From assembly GCA_033030425.1 (NCBI GenBank), contig JAUFSD010000010.1, positions 1,240,001-1,304,000 on the forward strand: 64,000 nucleotides of DNA. The letters run 5' to 3'. The notes beneath the pieces were generated by a model. That model ran no database searches and had not been told where the DNA came from. It was given only the letters and a program-made list of their open reading frames with translations. Made by a program: the position numbers and the translations under genes. Source of the DNA: Verpa conica (taxonomy: Eukaryota; Ascomycota; Pezizomycetes; Pezizales; Morchellaceae). Shown here piece after piece: positions 46,642-58,198 of this stretch. Numbering within the stretch: position 1 is the first letter of the stretch; each line of letters begins with the position of its first letter.

Positions 46642-46679
46642 ACCGGAGTACTTTATCAACTAAAAGTGCAGAGATGGGT
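46642..46679 (+). promoter_or_regulatory. L30-type kink-turn hairpin over start codon and first 5' splice site
   Basis: The leader strand ACC-GGA (46642-46647) is followed by GTACTTT (46648-46654), an 8-nt loop, AAAGTGC (46663-46669), AGAGA (46670-46674) and TGGGT (46675-46679). GTACTTT and AAAGTGC pair over 7 bp with one G-U. ACC can pair with the GG(G)T that contains the start codon end and intron donor. The asymmetric purine loop GGA opposite AGAGA is the kink-turn bound by ribosomal protein L30 in the yeast RPL30 transcript. In yeast, L30 binding there blocks splicing and dampens its own synthesis. The same arrangement is inferred here from sequence and position. Confidence 0.8.
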
Positions 46680-47412
46680 ATGCACACCCCTCCGAGCCGA
46701 ATTGAAAGACCTTTTTTGCTTAGAGAGCTAGAACTAACGTTGATGTGAACAGCCCCTACCAAGAAGACCAAGAAGACCGCCGACTCCATCAACTCGCGCT
46801 TGGCGCTTGTTATGAAGTCTGGCAAGTATGTTCTCGGATACAAGTCCACCCTTAAGACTCTCCGTTCTGGAAAGGCTAAACTTGTCATTATTGCCGGTAT
46901 GTTATGGATGAATCTATGAGATAGTTTCATGATAGAAGCTAATTAGTATGGTGACGGATAGGCAACACCCCCCCTCTCCGGAAGTCCGAGCTCGAGTACT
47001 ACTCTATGTTGGGAAAATGCAACGTTCACCACTTTGCCGGCAACAACGTAAGCCTCCCCTTATTCATCTTCTCAACTGTTCTTTAGTTATGAGTCGTCAT
47101 CGTATCAATGCATGGGGTGGAATATTCATGCTTGGGGGGGTATCGGGCTGCTTTCAACCCTACACCCCACCCCCCCCTATTGCGCGATATGCGGAGAGCA
47201 TACACATTGATTTAATATCTTTGTGGCTCTCTGCTCCCTGAGAAGAAGCATCTTTTATTCTGCTTCGGAGGGAAAAAACTGCTTGCTGACTTGGTTTTTT
47301 TTTTGTGGTGCCGTAGATTGAGCTTGGTACTGCTTGTGGTAAGCTTTTTAGATGCTCTACTATGGCGATTCTCGACCAAGGTGATTCCGATATCTTGTCT
47401 TCCAACGCTTAA
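46674..47412 (+). CDS. RPL30: 60S ribosomal protein eL30
   Basis: Large-subunit protein of the L7Ae/L30 kink-turn-binding family. Four exons (46674-46677, 46753-46896, 46962-47047, 47317-47412) give 109 aa. The first exon holds only ATG plus one base, and splicing restores M-A-P-T-K-K. Core motifs follow: [71 protein letters not shown], and the terminal [15 protein letters not shown] inside the last exon is in frame as Gly-Lys-Leu and is conserved protein, not a donor. The third intron (269 nt) is four times longer than the others. Expression is likely autoregulated through the kink-turn at the start codon. Confidence 0.96.
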
Positions 47413-48444
47413 ATGGGGATGTAAAAAAGGTGGTTTGAGGTTTGGGGAAAATAAAATAAAAATAAAAATAGTGGGGTATATAGGATTAATAATCTATTTC
47501 TCATCAGTTGTTGGTCATGGTTTTAGTTTGTGGTGGATGTAAAGGGTGATATATTTACGGACCTATTGAAAAACCACTACGCGGACTGGATATCAAATAG
47601 AGGAGGATAGTGGTAATCGCTCTTGCTGTCGTTTCCCCTTAGACTTGGAGTTTCTACGGGGGAGTATCATATATTGTCATTTTGTCTTCACAAAAGTCGT
47701 TGTATACCCATATCCCAGGTGAGACTAGTAATTTCTAGCCAAGCATATCATATAGATGCACCCCACTATACTGGGTTTTTATAGATTAAATCCTTTATAT
47801 GCTAGATTTTTCTTGCCCCCATAGAACAGACCTGTTACCCCTTTCATAGAGTTGATCTCCTTGGGAAGATCTTTGGTCCCATCAGTATACGAAACAAGTT
47901 TGTCTTCTAGACTGGTTACCTGTAATAAGCCAGTGCCATCTATGGCTAATTATTAGCGATTCTCTGGGGATGGGGTGTTTACGGTTCTTTTTTACCATGG
48001 AGCTGAGCACCCTAATTAATTTCTTAGTAAAGAGTATATCTAATTTAGATAAGGATATAGTTATTGAGGGTTCTGGGAGATCAGTTATATGTGATAGGGG
48101 CCCAGGAATAATAGGGTGAGTAGGGTAGGATGGTGTTGTAAACCCACTGTTAAGTCTGGGTGAGTCGTTAAGTCTGAGTGAATTCAGTACCGTTGTAAGA
48201 GCCCGGTTAGGTCCGATTGGAAGGGCACAGGATGGAACAATATATTGATTGCTAATTTTAGATACTAAAGGGATTAAATGATTTTATGCTCTGCGCTCGT
48301 GTAAGCCAAATTACACATGTTCCCTGCAAAGACGATCACGGACTCTCACTCGGGCTATCTACACATCGAGTACTGGTAATATAAATGCATAAATGACCTC
48401 GGGTATATATTCTAGTATAGTTTCTACTTTCCACTCATTATCCC
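47413..48444. other. Convergent intergenic region eL30 / ERG8
   Basis: 1 kb of AT-rich DNA forming the shared 3' flank of two convergent genes. No coding sequence or repeat of note. Confidence 0.5.
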
Positions 48445-49933
48445 CTACGCAAACTCAAACCCCTCATACCCCTCCAACGGCTCCCTCCTAACTCCCTCCT
48501 GCTCCTCCCTCGTCTCAAGCGCTTTAACCTTCTCTCCTGTGGTTCCTGCCCCTTGCGCAAACCCACTATTCCACCTCGCCAGCGCTGCCCGAAGTTCTCC
48601 AACAGTCTCTGGATGATCCACTAGCAAGAACGCAACAGCATCATATCCACCTGCGCCAGGTACAACTCCCCCAAGCACACCATTCACTTCCCCCTCTACC
48701 GCATCTAATAGTTTTGTCTGCTTCTCCGGCTCTATCGGGACTTCAGCAGCTTCTCCCATCCCACGAATCAATACGCGGATCGCAGCAATCTGAGACCCTA
48801 TCTCACGGAGGGTAGTAAGACACTTTTCATGCGGGTGAGGATGTGCCCATCCATGTTTACGGATTGCATCTAGGGCACCAGAATACGCGCCCGGCTCCTC
48901 CTCCGAAGAAATCCTAAGTGATTCAAGCAGATCAATAAGTCCCTTATTCAACGTCTCCAACTCATCCCAGACCTTCTTCGCCGCAGCCGGGTTTGCGCTA
49001 CGCCAGGCGAGGAGCTTCTTGACCATACCGGGTGTACTAGAGCCACAGTCGACATCACCCATGACTACGCGGATCCCACGAGGGACGCGAGTCTTCGAGA
49101 TCTGGAGGTCCCAGGGGCTGTCGACGGTTTCTTTGAGATTGCGAGCGAATCCGGGTGTTCCGGCTTCTGGGAGAGATTCAAGGAGGGAGGGTGAGAAGCG
49201 CTGGTAGACGCAGGAGCCAAAGACGGCTGCGGCGACATCGAAGCCACTGCCGACCTTGCCTTGAGCGGCACAGTGGGATGCTTGTGAGAGGTTGTGGATG
49301 AGTTGTTGTTTAAGTATTGTTCTCAGCTCTGGCGCAGATGTGGGGGGTGGGAGGTATGTTGCGAGAAGACATGCTGTAAGTGATGTGACCAATGCCGCAC
49401 TCGACCCAAGCCCAGTTTTATGGGATGCTGAAAGAGGGGTTTTGAGGTGGTTGAAGCGGGGTGCTGGGTAGATGGGTTGGGAGTAGTAGTCGTTGTCGGC
49501 GAGGATAGTTATGATCTTGGAGGGGAAGTCGGTTATGAGGGTTGTAGTAGAGATGTAGGTCAACGTGTAGCGGAGAGTAGTTTCCACAAAGAGGTTTCTG
49601 GAAGATCTATACAAAGGAGACCGCTCTGTTAACTGAAGGCCTGCAGACTGATTGGTTTACTGACCGGACGGATGGGTCTTACCCTTCCTCCATCACCTGC
49701 TTCACAAAAAACCCCTTATCCGAGTCCGGGCAGCTGATCTCGTATTTCCATACTGCATTGATGAATTGTGGAGATCTGACAGTGATGATCCCAATTGCTG
49801 CTGAAGGATCAGGGATGCAAATGGAGTGGATTCTTGCAGACAGGCCAAACACAAGGCCGGAGTAGTCTTTGTCGAGAACGAGATAGCCACCTGCTAGGAG
49901 GACTTTCCCAGGAGCTGATATGGCGACTGGCAT
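48445..49933 (-). CDS. ERG8: Phosphomevalonate kinase
   Basis: Converts 5-phosphomevalonate to 5-diphosphomevalonate with ATP, in the mevalonate route to sterols and isoprenoids. Two exons (49933-49683, 49606-48445) give 470 aa. GHMP-kinase motifs are clear. The N-terminus ISAPGKVLLAGGYLVLD holds the substrate loop. HKTGLGSSAALVTSLTA is the phosphate-binding Gly/Ser loop. QGKVGSGFDVAAAVFGS and VMGDVDCGSSTPGMVKK are family-specific, and GAGGYDAVAFLLVD is the C-terminal motif 3. Length is close to yeast Erg8, with all catalytic motifs intact. Confidence 0.96.
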
Positions 49934-51567
49934 TATTTTATTTGTATTATATTAATTGATTGTGGTGGGTATACTGTATGGATGATCGAGGGAAGGGGAC
50001 GTGAACTTCCGTGTTGTGCCTATATTGGCGGGGGCGAGCTGCGGGGGTGGGCTAAGACAGGGCCCCTGCCCGGCCAGGGGGAACAATCACAGAAAAGCAC
50101 TCGAAGATAAGAGTAATAGTATTATTCTATAGTTAATAGTATCCAATAGTAATTAATCTTCTACATTTCCACTCCTACAAGTTACAGCACCAATGAGTGA
50201 TACATCTGTACATGTAGTTACATGTACTATGACTTATGTTCTACATGTAACTACATGTACATGCGATCTAAAAGTTCTTGCTAAAAATGTATCTCAAAGG
50301 GATAAACATAAGTCGACGTGATTCACGAGCATCTACATGTAGTTCTGTGTCTTCCAGGTTTTAGTACTCATAAAAAATACTCATTAGATTCACCTCCCCT
50401 CCTATTTTATTATAATAGACAAAATGTATATAGTCTCGAATATGTATAAATCTTTTAACCTTTATTTTCCTCTAAGGCATTTCCGTTCCCATATATAACT
50501 AAAGTCAAAACACTTCAAGAGTCAACAAGGTCTAACACGTTTCCCGTATCGAACTAAGGCTTTCCACTTCACATGTAATCTAATAAAGAGCCATAGGGGG
50601 TTGATATACATGTATTATACAAGCTCTAAAGCTCCAGGAGAGTTATAATATCAAACGAGGTTTTATTCGGTAATAAGCTGAACATACCAGATGACGATCA
50701 AGCAAGAATTATAATTGAAAGAGAAAAAGAACTATACGGGATAGCTGCTAGTACCCTGTGTGGGTGAGACTACCGAGTGATATTAAGTGATTAGATTATG
50801 CTAGGGCTTCTTGATAATAACGCAATTATATTACCGTACAGAGTTTCTATGAAAACGGGCCTTACCACAAACTAGACTCCATATTTCTTCCTAGCATTTG
50901 TTGAATATAATTATTAAGATATCGGAAAGTGAGGTCTTGTGGTCCTTTGCAGGTTGCCTTGAACTGTTTTACTACTAGTATTCATAGGGATATGCCAGAA
51001 CCCGGCCGGTTAATTACTGTACTCGGTTTACCGCCTAATAAGATTTAGGGGCGGTGAAAGAAGCTGCAGTATTCCAGCCGGCTTCCGAATTCCAAGGGAA
51101 TACAAAGTAAATCCATCACGGTGGCGATAGTGGCACATAAGCTATACTTTTTTAAATATAATAGAGTGTTCAATGAAAATTCTATCAAAATACATCGAGA
51201 CGAGTGACTGGTTGTGATCACAAACAAACCACAAACATCTGGTATTTATCTCTCCCACTTTCATATAAACAGAATGGACAGGGCGGAAAAAATCAAAAAA
51301 CTACCCAACCTAAACCTACCTGCCCATGCCCAAAGACCTCCTATGTACCTCAGGTTAACGGGCAACAAAAAAAATAAAATGATAAAAAAATATTACATGA
51401 ATTCATATCACTATAGTGACATATAGTGGTATGGTAGATATGAAAAAGAGAATTATGAAGGAGCAAGAATAAAGCCAATTCCCGAAAACCCTCCAAAACC
51501 CAAACAGTCCGAGAAAAAAAATTAAGGGGGAAAATGAGAACTAAACACCACCGCAGGCCGGTACCCA
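49934..51567. other. Intergenic 1.6 kb gap
   Basis: Promoter of ERG8 at the left, a perfect 20-bp inverted repeat near 50.2 kb, three copies of the TACATGTAGT motif (two in the repeat arms), then AT-rich DNA. No gene recognised. Confidence 0.55.
50207..50261. repeat. 20-bp perfect inverted repeat with ACATGTA motifs
   Basis: Arms 50207-50226 (TGTACATGTAGTTACATGTA) and 50242-50261 are perfect reverse complements around a 15-nt spacer. Each arm itself contains two ACATGTA-type near-palindromes. A further TACATGTAGT lies 75 bp downstream. Confidence 0.92.
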
Positions 51568-52653
51568 TTATTTTCTTAGGTCAGACCGCCCGGCTCTTTC
51601 CGCTCGCCAGGCAGCCCTTTCAGAGTCCACGATTGCATTGTATTCCTTCAACTGAGCCTCCTTGTTGATCAAATCCCTCTTTAAACTCTGCACTTCTGCC
51701 TTCAGTCCTTTTTGTTTTTTAATCGCCTGAACTCTCCCCTCCAAATGGCCCAGTAGTTCGTCCACCATTTCATCGGCAGACTCCTTATCTTCGTCCGTAG
51801 CTCCACCCAGGACACCTAATGGAGCAGAGCTTCTCGTGCCTAGCTCTGGAGTCGTTGAAGCTTTCTCCTTCAACTCGGATTGTTGGTGTATTAGCCTATC
51901 AGGGCGGCTGCTTTCCCGGTTCAACATATGCGCCATTTCCTCCGTGTAAAGAACAGTATAAATATCTTCCTGTAGTTTACGGTCGTTACGTGAAGACTCG
52001 ATTAGTCTGACCGTTCGACGGAGCCATGGCCAGATTATGGCATGATTGTCACCGCCCTCACCCCCATCCTCATCTTCAGCAGCGTTCCCCAATACTCTTG
52101 GGTGGTCGTATATAATAGGGACTCTTTCATGCTGGTGGATATTGATGACAGCCGGTATTGGAGTCTCCGCCCCCGTTGCGATGCCCTGTATCTCATGATC
52201 TGGATGGAGCTGCATCGGTGCAATCCCAGGAACGACTGGTGGTTGTGGTGCAACCTCAATACCCCTCCCTCTTGATTCCCCATGACTGCTCATGATTTGG
52301 TTTTCCCCAACTGACGACGAGGAACCGTTTTGTCGAACTTGGTTTTCCGAAGCTATCATTTCCAGACCTTTTACAACAAGCTCTTCGTCGTCGAGTTCAT
52401 CATCCGTTCCTCCTTCCTGGTTAAGGCTGTGTTCTCCTGACTCACTTCTCCCTCCTTGACCTCCACCCTCAGGTATATCACCCGGGTCTAGCTCCATCCC
52501 AGAGCCCAGCGAGTCGCGGCCCATGCTCTGGCGCTCTCGATCGCGCGCTCTTTTACGAGCTTGCCGTAGACGGGCCATTTCTCGCTTTCGCTGGAGACGC
52601 TCCTGGTCGGTGAACATAGCTGGTCTTCCGCGCTGGCGTTTATCTGCGCTCAT
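51568..52653 (-). CDS. Unknown basic protein with AT-hook-like start and coiled-coil end
   Basis: Uninterrupted 361-aa frame. The N-terminus has RQRGRPAMF, an RGRP core like that of AT-hooks, followed by a strongly basic helix rich in Arg and Lys (about residues 17-42) that could bind DNA. The centre is acidic and Gly/Ser-rich, then Pro/His-rich. The C-terminal ~75 residues form a predicted coiled coil, with VQSLKRDLINKEAQL heptad-like spacing. The basic region and leucine repeats are too far apart for a classical bZIP. I do not recognise a family; a nuclear role is inference from charge alone. Confidence 0.6.
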   Translation of the reverse strand: MSADKRQRGRPAMFTDQERLQRKREMARLRQARKRARDRERQSMGRDSLGSGMELDPGDIPEGGGQGGRSESGEHSLNQEGGTDDELDDEELVVKGLEMIASENQVRQNGSSSSVGENQIMSSHGESRGRGIEVAPQPPVVPGIAPMQLHPDHEIQGIATGAETPIPAVINIHQHERVPIIYDHPRVLGNAAEDEDGGEGGDNHAIIWPWLRRTVRLIESSRNDRKLQEDIYTVLYTEEMAHMLNRESSRPDRLIHQQSELKEKASTTPELGTRSSAPLGVLGGATDEDKESADEMVDELLGHLEGRVQAIKKQKGLKAEVQSLKRDLINKEAQLKEYNAIVDSERAAWRAERAGRSDLRK

Positions 52654-54296
52654 TTACTAGTTATATTTCCTAATGCTCTTTTTTTTTCTTTTATAAATTT
52701 ATTTAAATCGCAGAACGAGGCGTCCTCTGGCTGAACAACGGAGGCAAGAGATCGAGAGGTGAAAATGATGCTCCTGTGAGGGTTTGAAGATGTTAGTAAT
52801 AACTACATGGAGAGTAACCAGGTTTGGTTATTCCAGCAAGGGCGGGAAAAAGAAGTACCCACCCAGTACGGAATATTCGCCCAGCCACTGGGTCGCAGGT
52901 ATCGCGAAGTCACCCGCGCGCACAGCTGGATGGTTACTTGAACGAACAGCGCACGGTTGATCCAGCAGACGAGGCTTTTTTTTCTCCCTTGTAATAGAAG
53001 AGGAGCAAGAAGAAGTAAAGGCAAAGTAGGAGCAGTAACGGGAGAAGAGAGCGACGCTCCTATAAACAGACCACAAGAGTCACGTTGCCAAGGGTGTTCG
53101 CATCAGTGACGGAAATCCTTGCGCGCAGCAAGCAAGAGAGGAGGGAAAAATCCGGGTCTTTTTTTACACACACGTAAGTTACGTGCAAGGGGATGTAGGC
53201 AGGTAGGGGAGGTTTGGCTGAAACGTGCACTGGAAACAAAACGACCCGCTTTGGGCGTGACAGATAAATTGTTGTCGAAGAGGATCGAAGGGTGATGATT
53301 GATCCCTCTCTCACGCACGGCTACCCAAGTCACTGGCTTAATGCGCGAGTGGGGCTGAGCACGCGTGACACAACACCTCCTTTTCCAAGTAAGCCAGGTT
53401 GACCGAAGGAGGGCGGGGCGTGACTCATGTTGAGTGAGGATTGCACCACCTTACCTTGCCCTCAGGTTCTTTTGTACGAGTACGTGACTGGGTTTTTAAA
53501 TAAATGCATACATACCACTTTACTTGGAACTGCCAGGTTATATATGATAGCAACCAGGTCTGCATATATTTACGCAACCTCAAATCATTCAAGCAGACAA
53601 TCACACGGCATATGGACGAGGCCTCCATGTAGAGATGACCCTCTTTTTTTTTTTTTTGACAGCTGCAAAACTCCGGATGGCGACACGAATGTGGCGTCAT
53701 GTGTGTTCCAGTCTGTCCTGAAATTCCGGGGTTAAGGTTACTTGGCGGAGGAGGAATATGTGTGGTGTTAACCCGCAGGATCCTGGCATTAAGCTAACCA
53801 GTGTGGGTGGTTTTGTTGGTTAACATTCTGTTTAACATAGCCTTATGCTGAATGTGGTCCTGTGGTTGGAGATGGACTTCCTTACGAGTTAATATGATAT
53901 TTCGGTTCGGCATTAGAGTGCCCAACTGCAGGACGGCTTCCGGGGTTTGGTGACATCTGGTGGTCACATCTAGGTCTGTGTACGGGTACTGGTCTCGTCA
54001 CGCTGTGGGATATGTAGGATTAGTGATGAGCTACTTATTGTATCGGTTGTGCGTCCATGGTGAGGCTTCTAGGAGCTTTGGATAAGCCCCGTGCCGCCCC
54101 TACTGGACGCGACGGTATGACAAATTTCCGGAACTGTAGTACATCCGGATAAGCTCAGCCCGGGTCCATGATTACTATCATTATTAGGTACTACTAACTA
54201 GAAACTCAAGTTTCTGGGCTTCACTAAACTACCAGGAATTATCTTTCCGTACTCTTCCGGCAGACTGGGTTAAACACTAACCTCTTGTAGCTATAA
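52654..54296. other. Intergenic 1.6 kb gap
   Basis: Leader and promoter of the AT-hook-like gene (minus strand), including a run of T at 53645-53659. The right half is the 3' flank of MOB1. No gene recognised. Confidence 0.55.
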
Positions 54297-55263
54297 TTAT
54301 CCCGTCTTCAAGATCCTCTCCACCATCTCCGACAGTGGCCCATAAAACCCCTCCCCAGACTCTAGTTTGAACTCCCGAATAAACAATACGTAATGCTTAA
54401 AGCTTGTATTCATATGGCTATCCAAGCCCAGAGCAACAAGCACCAAGTAGTGGTGGCAGTACATGTGTGCATAGACCCTAAAGAGTCGCTTGACCAACTG
54501 CCGTACCGTCAACTGAAAATTTTTAGGGAATTTTACCCCTGCGGCAGATTAGTTTCATATTAGCGAAAAGATAAAGTGGGAATACCTATACGAGAAGGGA
54601 ACAATTGTTCGTTATTGATATGATCTGCCACCCAAGACATCATGTGTTCGATGTACTCTGGTGCTGACATCTTGGTAGGATTCTTATATTTTTTGTGGTC
54701 TTGCCAGAGATACTCGAACCTTTTACAAATATTAGATAGTAGTTAATTAGTAGAGGGGTAGCTAGTAATACACATACTCGTCGGTTGCTTTCATCTCAGG
54801 ACAGGTAGCGGGCGAGCAAAACTCTGTTATCGACCCGTACTATTAATTACAACAATTAGCGACCGAGTTCAATGTAAAATTAATGTAATCCTTACCAACA
54901 AGTTTATCTGTGTATAAAAATCCACAACTATCCATAATTAGTCTTTTAATGTTTCATAACGCCCACCGTTCGCTAATCCCAAGTAGAGGGTATACCATGG
55001 ACCGCCAACCACTCGTCCAAGTCCTCCCCCTCCGGCACCATAGTACACTTCCTCAAACTCCCACTCCCCAAAGTCTGCTCTGCATACTTCCGTAACCAGA
55101 ACCTGCTCCTATTCATAGTCTCTGACTTTACCTGTGCCGGTACTGGGAGTCGGCTGCGCTGGAAGCGAGACCGGGAGGTGTTACGGGCGAGCGGTGAGGC
55201 GTAGGCTTGTGGTGGAGGGTTGGGGATAACACGGCTTTGGGATATACTTTGATTCGTGTTCAT
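54297..55263 (-). CDS. MOB1: Mob1-family kinase activator
   Basis: Activator of NDR/LATS kinases (Dbf2 type) in the mitotic exit / septation network. Five exons (55263-54996, 54927-54896, 54839-54778, 54719-54586, 54538-54297) give 245 aa. A basic Ser/Pro N-terminus of ~45 residues precedes [17 protein letters not shown] and LPEGEDLxEWLA-type sequence. The zinc site comes from [11 protein letters not shown] (two Cys) and the paired His in [49 protein letters not shown] and [19 protein letters not shown] complete the domain. GSGSLRK and NTSFKH favour the Mob1 over the Mob2 branch, though FEYLW is Mob2-like. Confidence 0.9.
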
Positions 55264-57592
55264 TTTATCGCAGGTTGTGTTATTGTGAACTGGGTATCGC
55301 GACGTTTATATAGTTGGTACCTAGCTTTAGAAAGTACAGAATGATCCGCTAATTTACCCTTAGAAAGTAAGTAGGCACGGAGAAAGACATCTACCAGCCA
55401 GGCTGCGTTTGTCTTGTGGCATTTCAGTCTTAGGTCTCTTATCCCGGGAGAATCAGGAATTCGAGTGACACAACATGACTATTAAGCTAATATTTATGTG
55501 GTTTTAGTAGAAATAACTGCCACTGTCCTAAAGAAATCTACACATAATCCTTGCAGGCTTCATTATCCCTTGCATTACCCCCTGCATTACCCCTACTTAT
55601 GATATACCATCGTGTTATTTCTTAGGCTCCCCCTAGAATTCTTTTGTTGTGTGATCTTATGATATATAATAGAAAAAGTAAGGATAAACACAAAGAAAGT
55701 AGGGGCTATGCAAGGGCTTGATCTCAAAATCACTGTAGAAACGGGGTCTTGCTGCAGGAGTCCAATGGCAACATACCATAGTGACTTACTCTAGAGGAGG
55801 TTCGCTACGGAAACTGTTCCGGGAATCTGTTATCAAAACTGCTGTTGCAACCAGTTGGTTATCAGGGTTTTTATAAAAAGATAGTGAGCGTACTATAGGG
55901 CATACTAGTGGGTAGCGTTTTTTTGTAAGATTCCTGGGGCTTACTAATCCCCTGATGAGATTACGTGCGTAATATCTCTGTAGGCTAGGCTATTTCTTTC
56001 CTTTTTCCTTCTGTGACTTCCCGCTCATCGATAAGTACAATAGCCTGAAGATTGTATATATTTGCTCGTAAGGAGTCCCTCTCATATAGATATAATATCA
56101 CTCTGCTTCCCCTATGGTTACTAGGACTATTGTCTGGAGAAGCGTAGAAGCGCTCAGATTGACTGCTCAGCTTTTCCAATGTATCCCTTTTAGGAAATAC
56201 GACGCCTTACTAGTTCTAGCGGCACCATCTCAGGTATCACTACATCTATAGAAGTATACGGAAAATAGGCACAGCTTGCCATATATACAGCTTTTATTAG
56301 ATTTAAAGCCATATTTAGGCTTATTTCCTAAACACTAAGTATGCCTGCGGTCATTGTCGGAGCCGTGATTCTTAGTTCTGGAGTTGGCCAGCCAAGTCCT
56401 AGCGCTAGCCAGCCCGGCGACTACGGCTGCTTCGCAGTTAACAAGAGCATATATAGTGATATTATTTATTATAAACTGAACGTCTGAGCCCCCTTGTGAA
56501 AGCACTTACAAATTCCAAGGATAGTCTCAGTGAGTCTTTCAGTGGAAAGGTATGATTTTTACCTATATTATTTGTTAGAAGATATATACTCAGATGTATT
56601 GAGGAGAGTTTTACCTAGGCGGTTCTGGTCTCTTTTTGGTGGAGGTTCTTGCACTTAATAGTATACCCTATATTTATCTTCAATTAATAATTGTGCGAGG
56701 AAGTGAATAATAAAACTAACATAGCGGAAGGTATTTATTGGTTTGATGTTAGCTACATAATAGTTAGTGATTGTTTTAGAGCAAAGTAGGAATAGGTGAG
56801 TAGTAGGGCTGGAATACAAATCCTAGAGAAAGACCTTGTAGTGATTCTTAATGAGGGAATTTTTCTCGGGGTTAGGTGGGTTTCTTGAGGTGATAGATGA
56901 AATGAGGGAGAGGAGGTCATCTCGTCTCCTTTATGCCTGAGGTACTCTGGCGTGTCTGCTTTACCTAGGAGCGTACAGAAGTGATACAACGCTTAGTCTA
57001 GTAACGACTTATCCCCGTTTCTTTTCGGGATTTGAACGCCTGGGCTTTGGAGCCTTGGAGCTCGGGGTGTGCTACGATAGGGAGTAATCACCCGTTAAGA
57101 ACTCTCCGGATGGTTTCTATGTAATCTCAATATGAAAGTAGTAATAATCTTGGGTCTGAAGATCTATAGCTAGAAAAACCTTTTATATTCAATTTAATTA
57201 TATAAAGTATACTTCGAAATCACCAACAATCACTCGCCGGAGGCAAGGCAAACACCGGCTGCCTCCGCCCGCTAGCTCCCCAGTCAGCACCGGGCCGGGC
57301 CGATCGACAGTAAAATTTTGAGCGTCATTCGACGAGGAATTCCTAGATAACGGGCGTTCGGTGTGAGGACTATAGTACTTTTGAGTTGTGCAGCTGTATG
57401 TGAGGTTGCTACGCACGTGTTTTGCTCAGGAACCATCAGGGTGCACGAGGTGGGGCACTACATAGGACGCTAGTGAAAAAGAATCCGAAATCTTCCCATC
57501 CACAACTCTTCATAAACAAGCACCCTCCCGCCCCTCCACAACCACCCTCTCGCAATAGTAAATAAATAATAAATTATTCTCAAAAAAACACA
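55264..57592. other. Gene-poor 2.3 kb gap
   Basis: AT-rich with no recognisable gene. The last 300 bp are the promoter and A-rich leader of the APRT gene. Confidence 0.55.
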
Positions 57593-58198
57593 ATGGATCT
57601 CAACAACGTCGGCCCGGAAGAGCTTCACCTCCTCCAATCTAAACTCCGTTCCTCCCTTCGCCAGTACCCCAACTTCCCTCAACCCGGTATTCTTTTCGAA
57701 GACATCCTCCCAATCTTTGCATCTCCCTCCCTCCACGCGACTCTTCTCCGTGCTCTCGAACTCCATGTTCAGGAGCGCCACCCTCCGACCCTCACCCCTC
57801 CGTTCGCGGGTGTCGACGTTGTCGTCGGTCTCGAAGCTCGCGGTTTCTTGTTTGGTCCTTCATTGGCACTGAAGCTCGGTGCTGCCTTCGTCCCCGTAAG
57901 GAAGAGTGGGAAACTCCCCGGCGAGTGTGTTAAGGTTGGATATGAGAAGGAGTACGGAACAGACTTTTTCGAAATGCAGAAGGATGCGATTAAGCCTGGA
58001 CAGAGAGTGTTGATCGTGGATGATATTATTGCAACTGGAGGCTCTGCGAAGGCTGCTGGGGATCTTGTCAAGTTATTGGGAGGGGATTTGGTTGAATATG
58101 TTTTTATCCTCGAGTTGGACTTTTTGAAGGGGAGGGAGAAGTTGGGTGCACCGGTTTATACATTGTTGACAGGGCAGGAGGAGGCGTTGGGTAACTAG
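57593..58198 (+). CDS. APT1: Adenine phosphoribosyltransferase
   Basis: Purine salvage enzyme: adenine plus PRPP gives AMP and pyrophosphate. Intronless, 201 aa, slightly longer than bacterial and yeast forms. [21 protein letters not shown] is the family N-terminus. [26 protein letters not shown] contains the base-side loop. [12 protein letters not shown] is the flexible loop, [14 protein letters not shown] follows, and [17 protein letters not shown] is the PRPP-binding motif with its two Asp. An extra ~8 residues before the flexible loop ([11 protein letters not shown]) look like a lineage insert. The leader just before ATG is A-rich, as is normal for a well-translated fungal gene. Confidence 0.97.
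   Translation: MDLNNVGPEELHLLQSKLRSSLRQYPNFPQPGILFEDILPIFASPSLHATLLRALELHVQERHPPTLTPPFAGVDVVVGLEARGFLFGPSLALKLGAAFVPVRKSGKLPGECVKVGYEKEYGTDFFEMQKDAIKPGQRVLIVDDIIATGGSAKAAGDLVKLLGGDLVEYVFILELDFLKGREKLGAPVYTLLTGQEEALGN

Noticed and set aside
47338..47352. Donor-like GTAAGC in the last eL30 exon
   Set aside because: Reading through gives the conserved Gly-Lys-Leu of eL30 and the full C-terminus; no acceptor is needed.
57020..57065. Possible minus-strand tRNA (GATTTGAAC box)
   Set aside because: The T-stem does not pair and no A-box or acceptor stem is present at the right distance.
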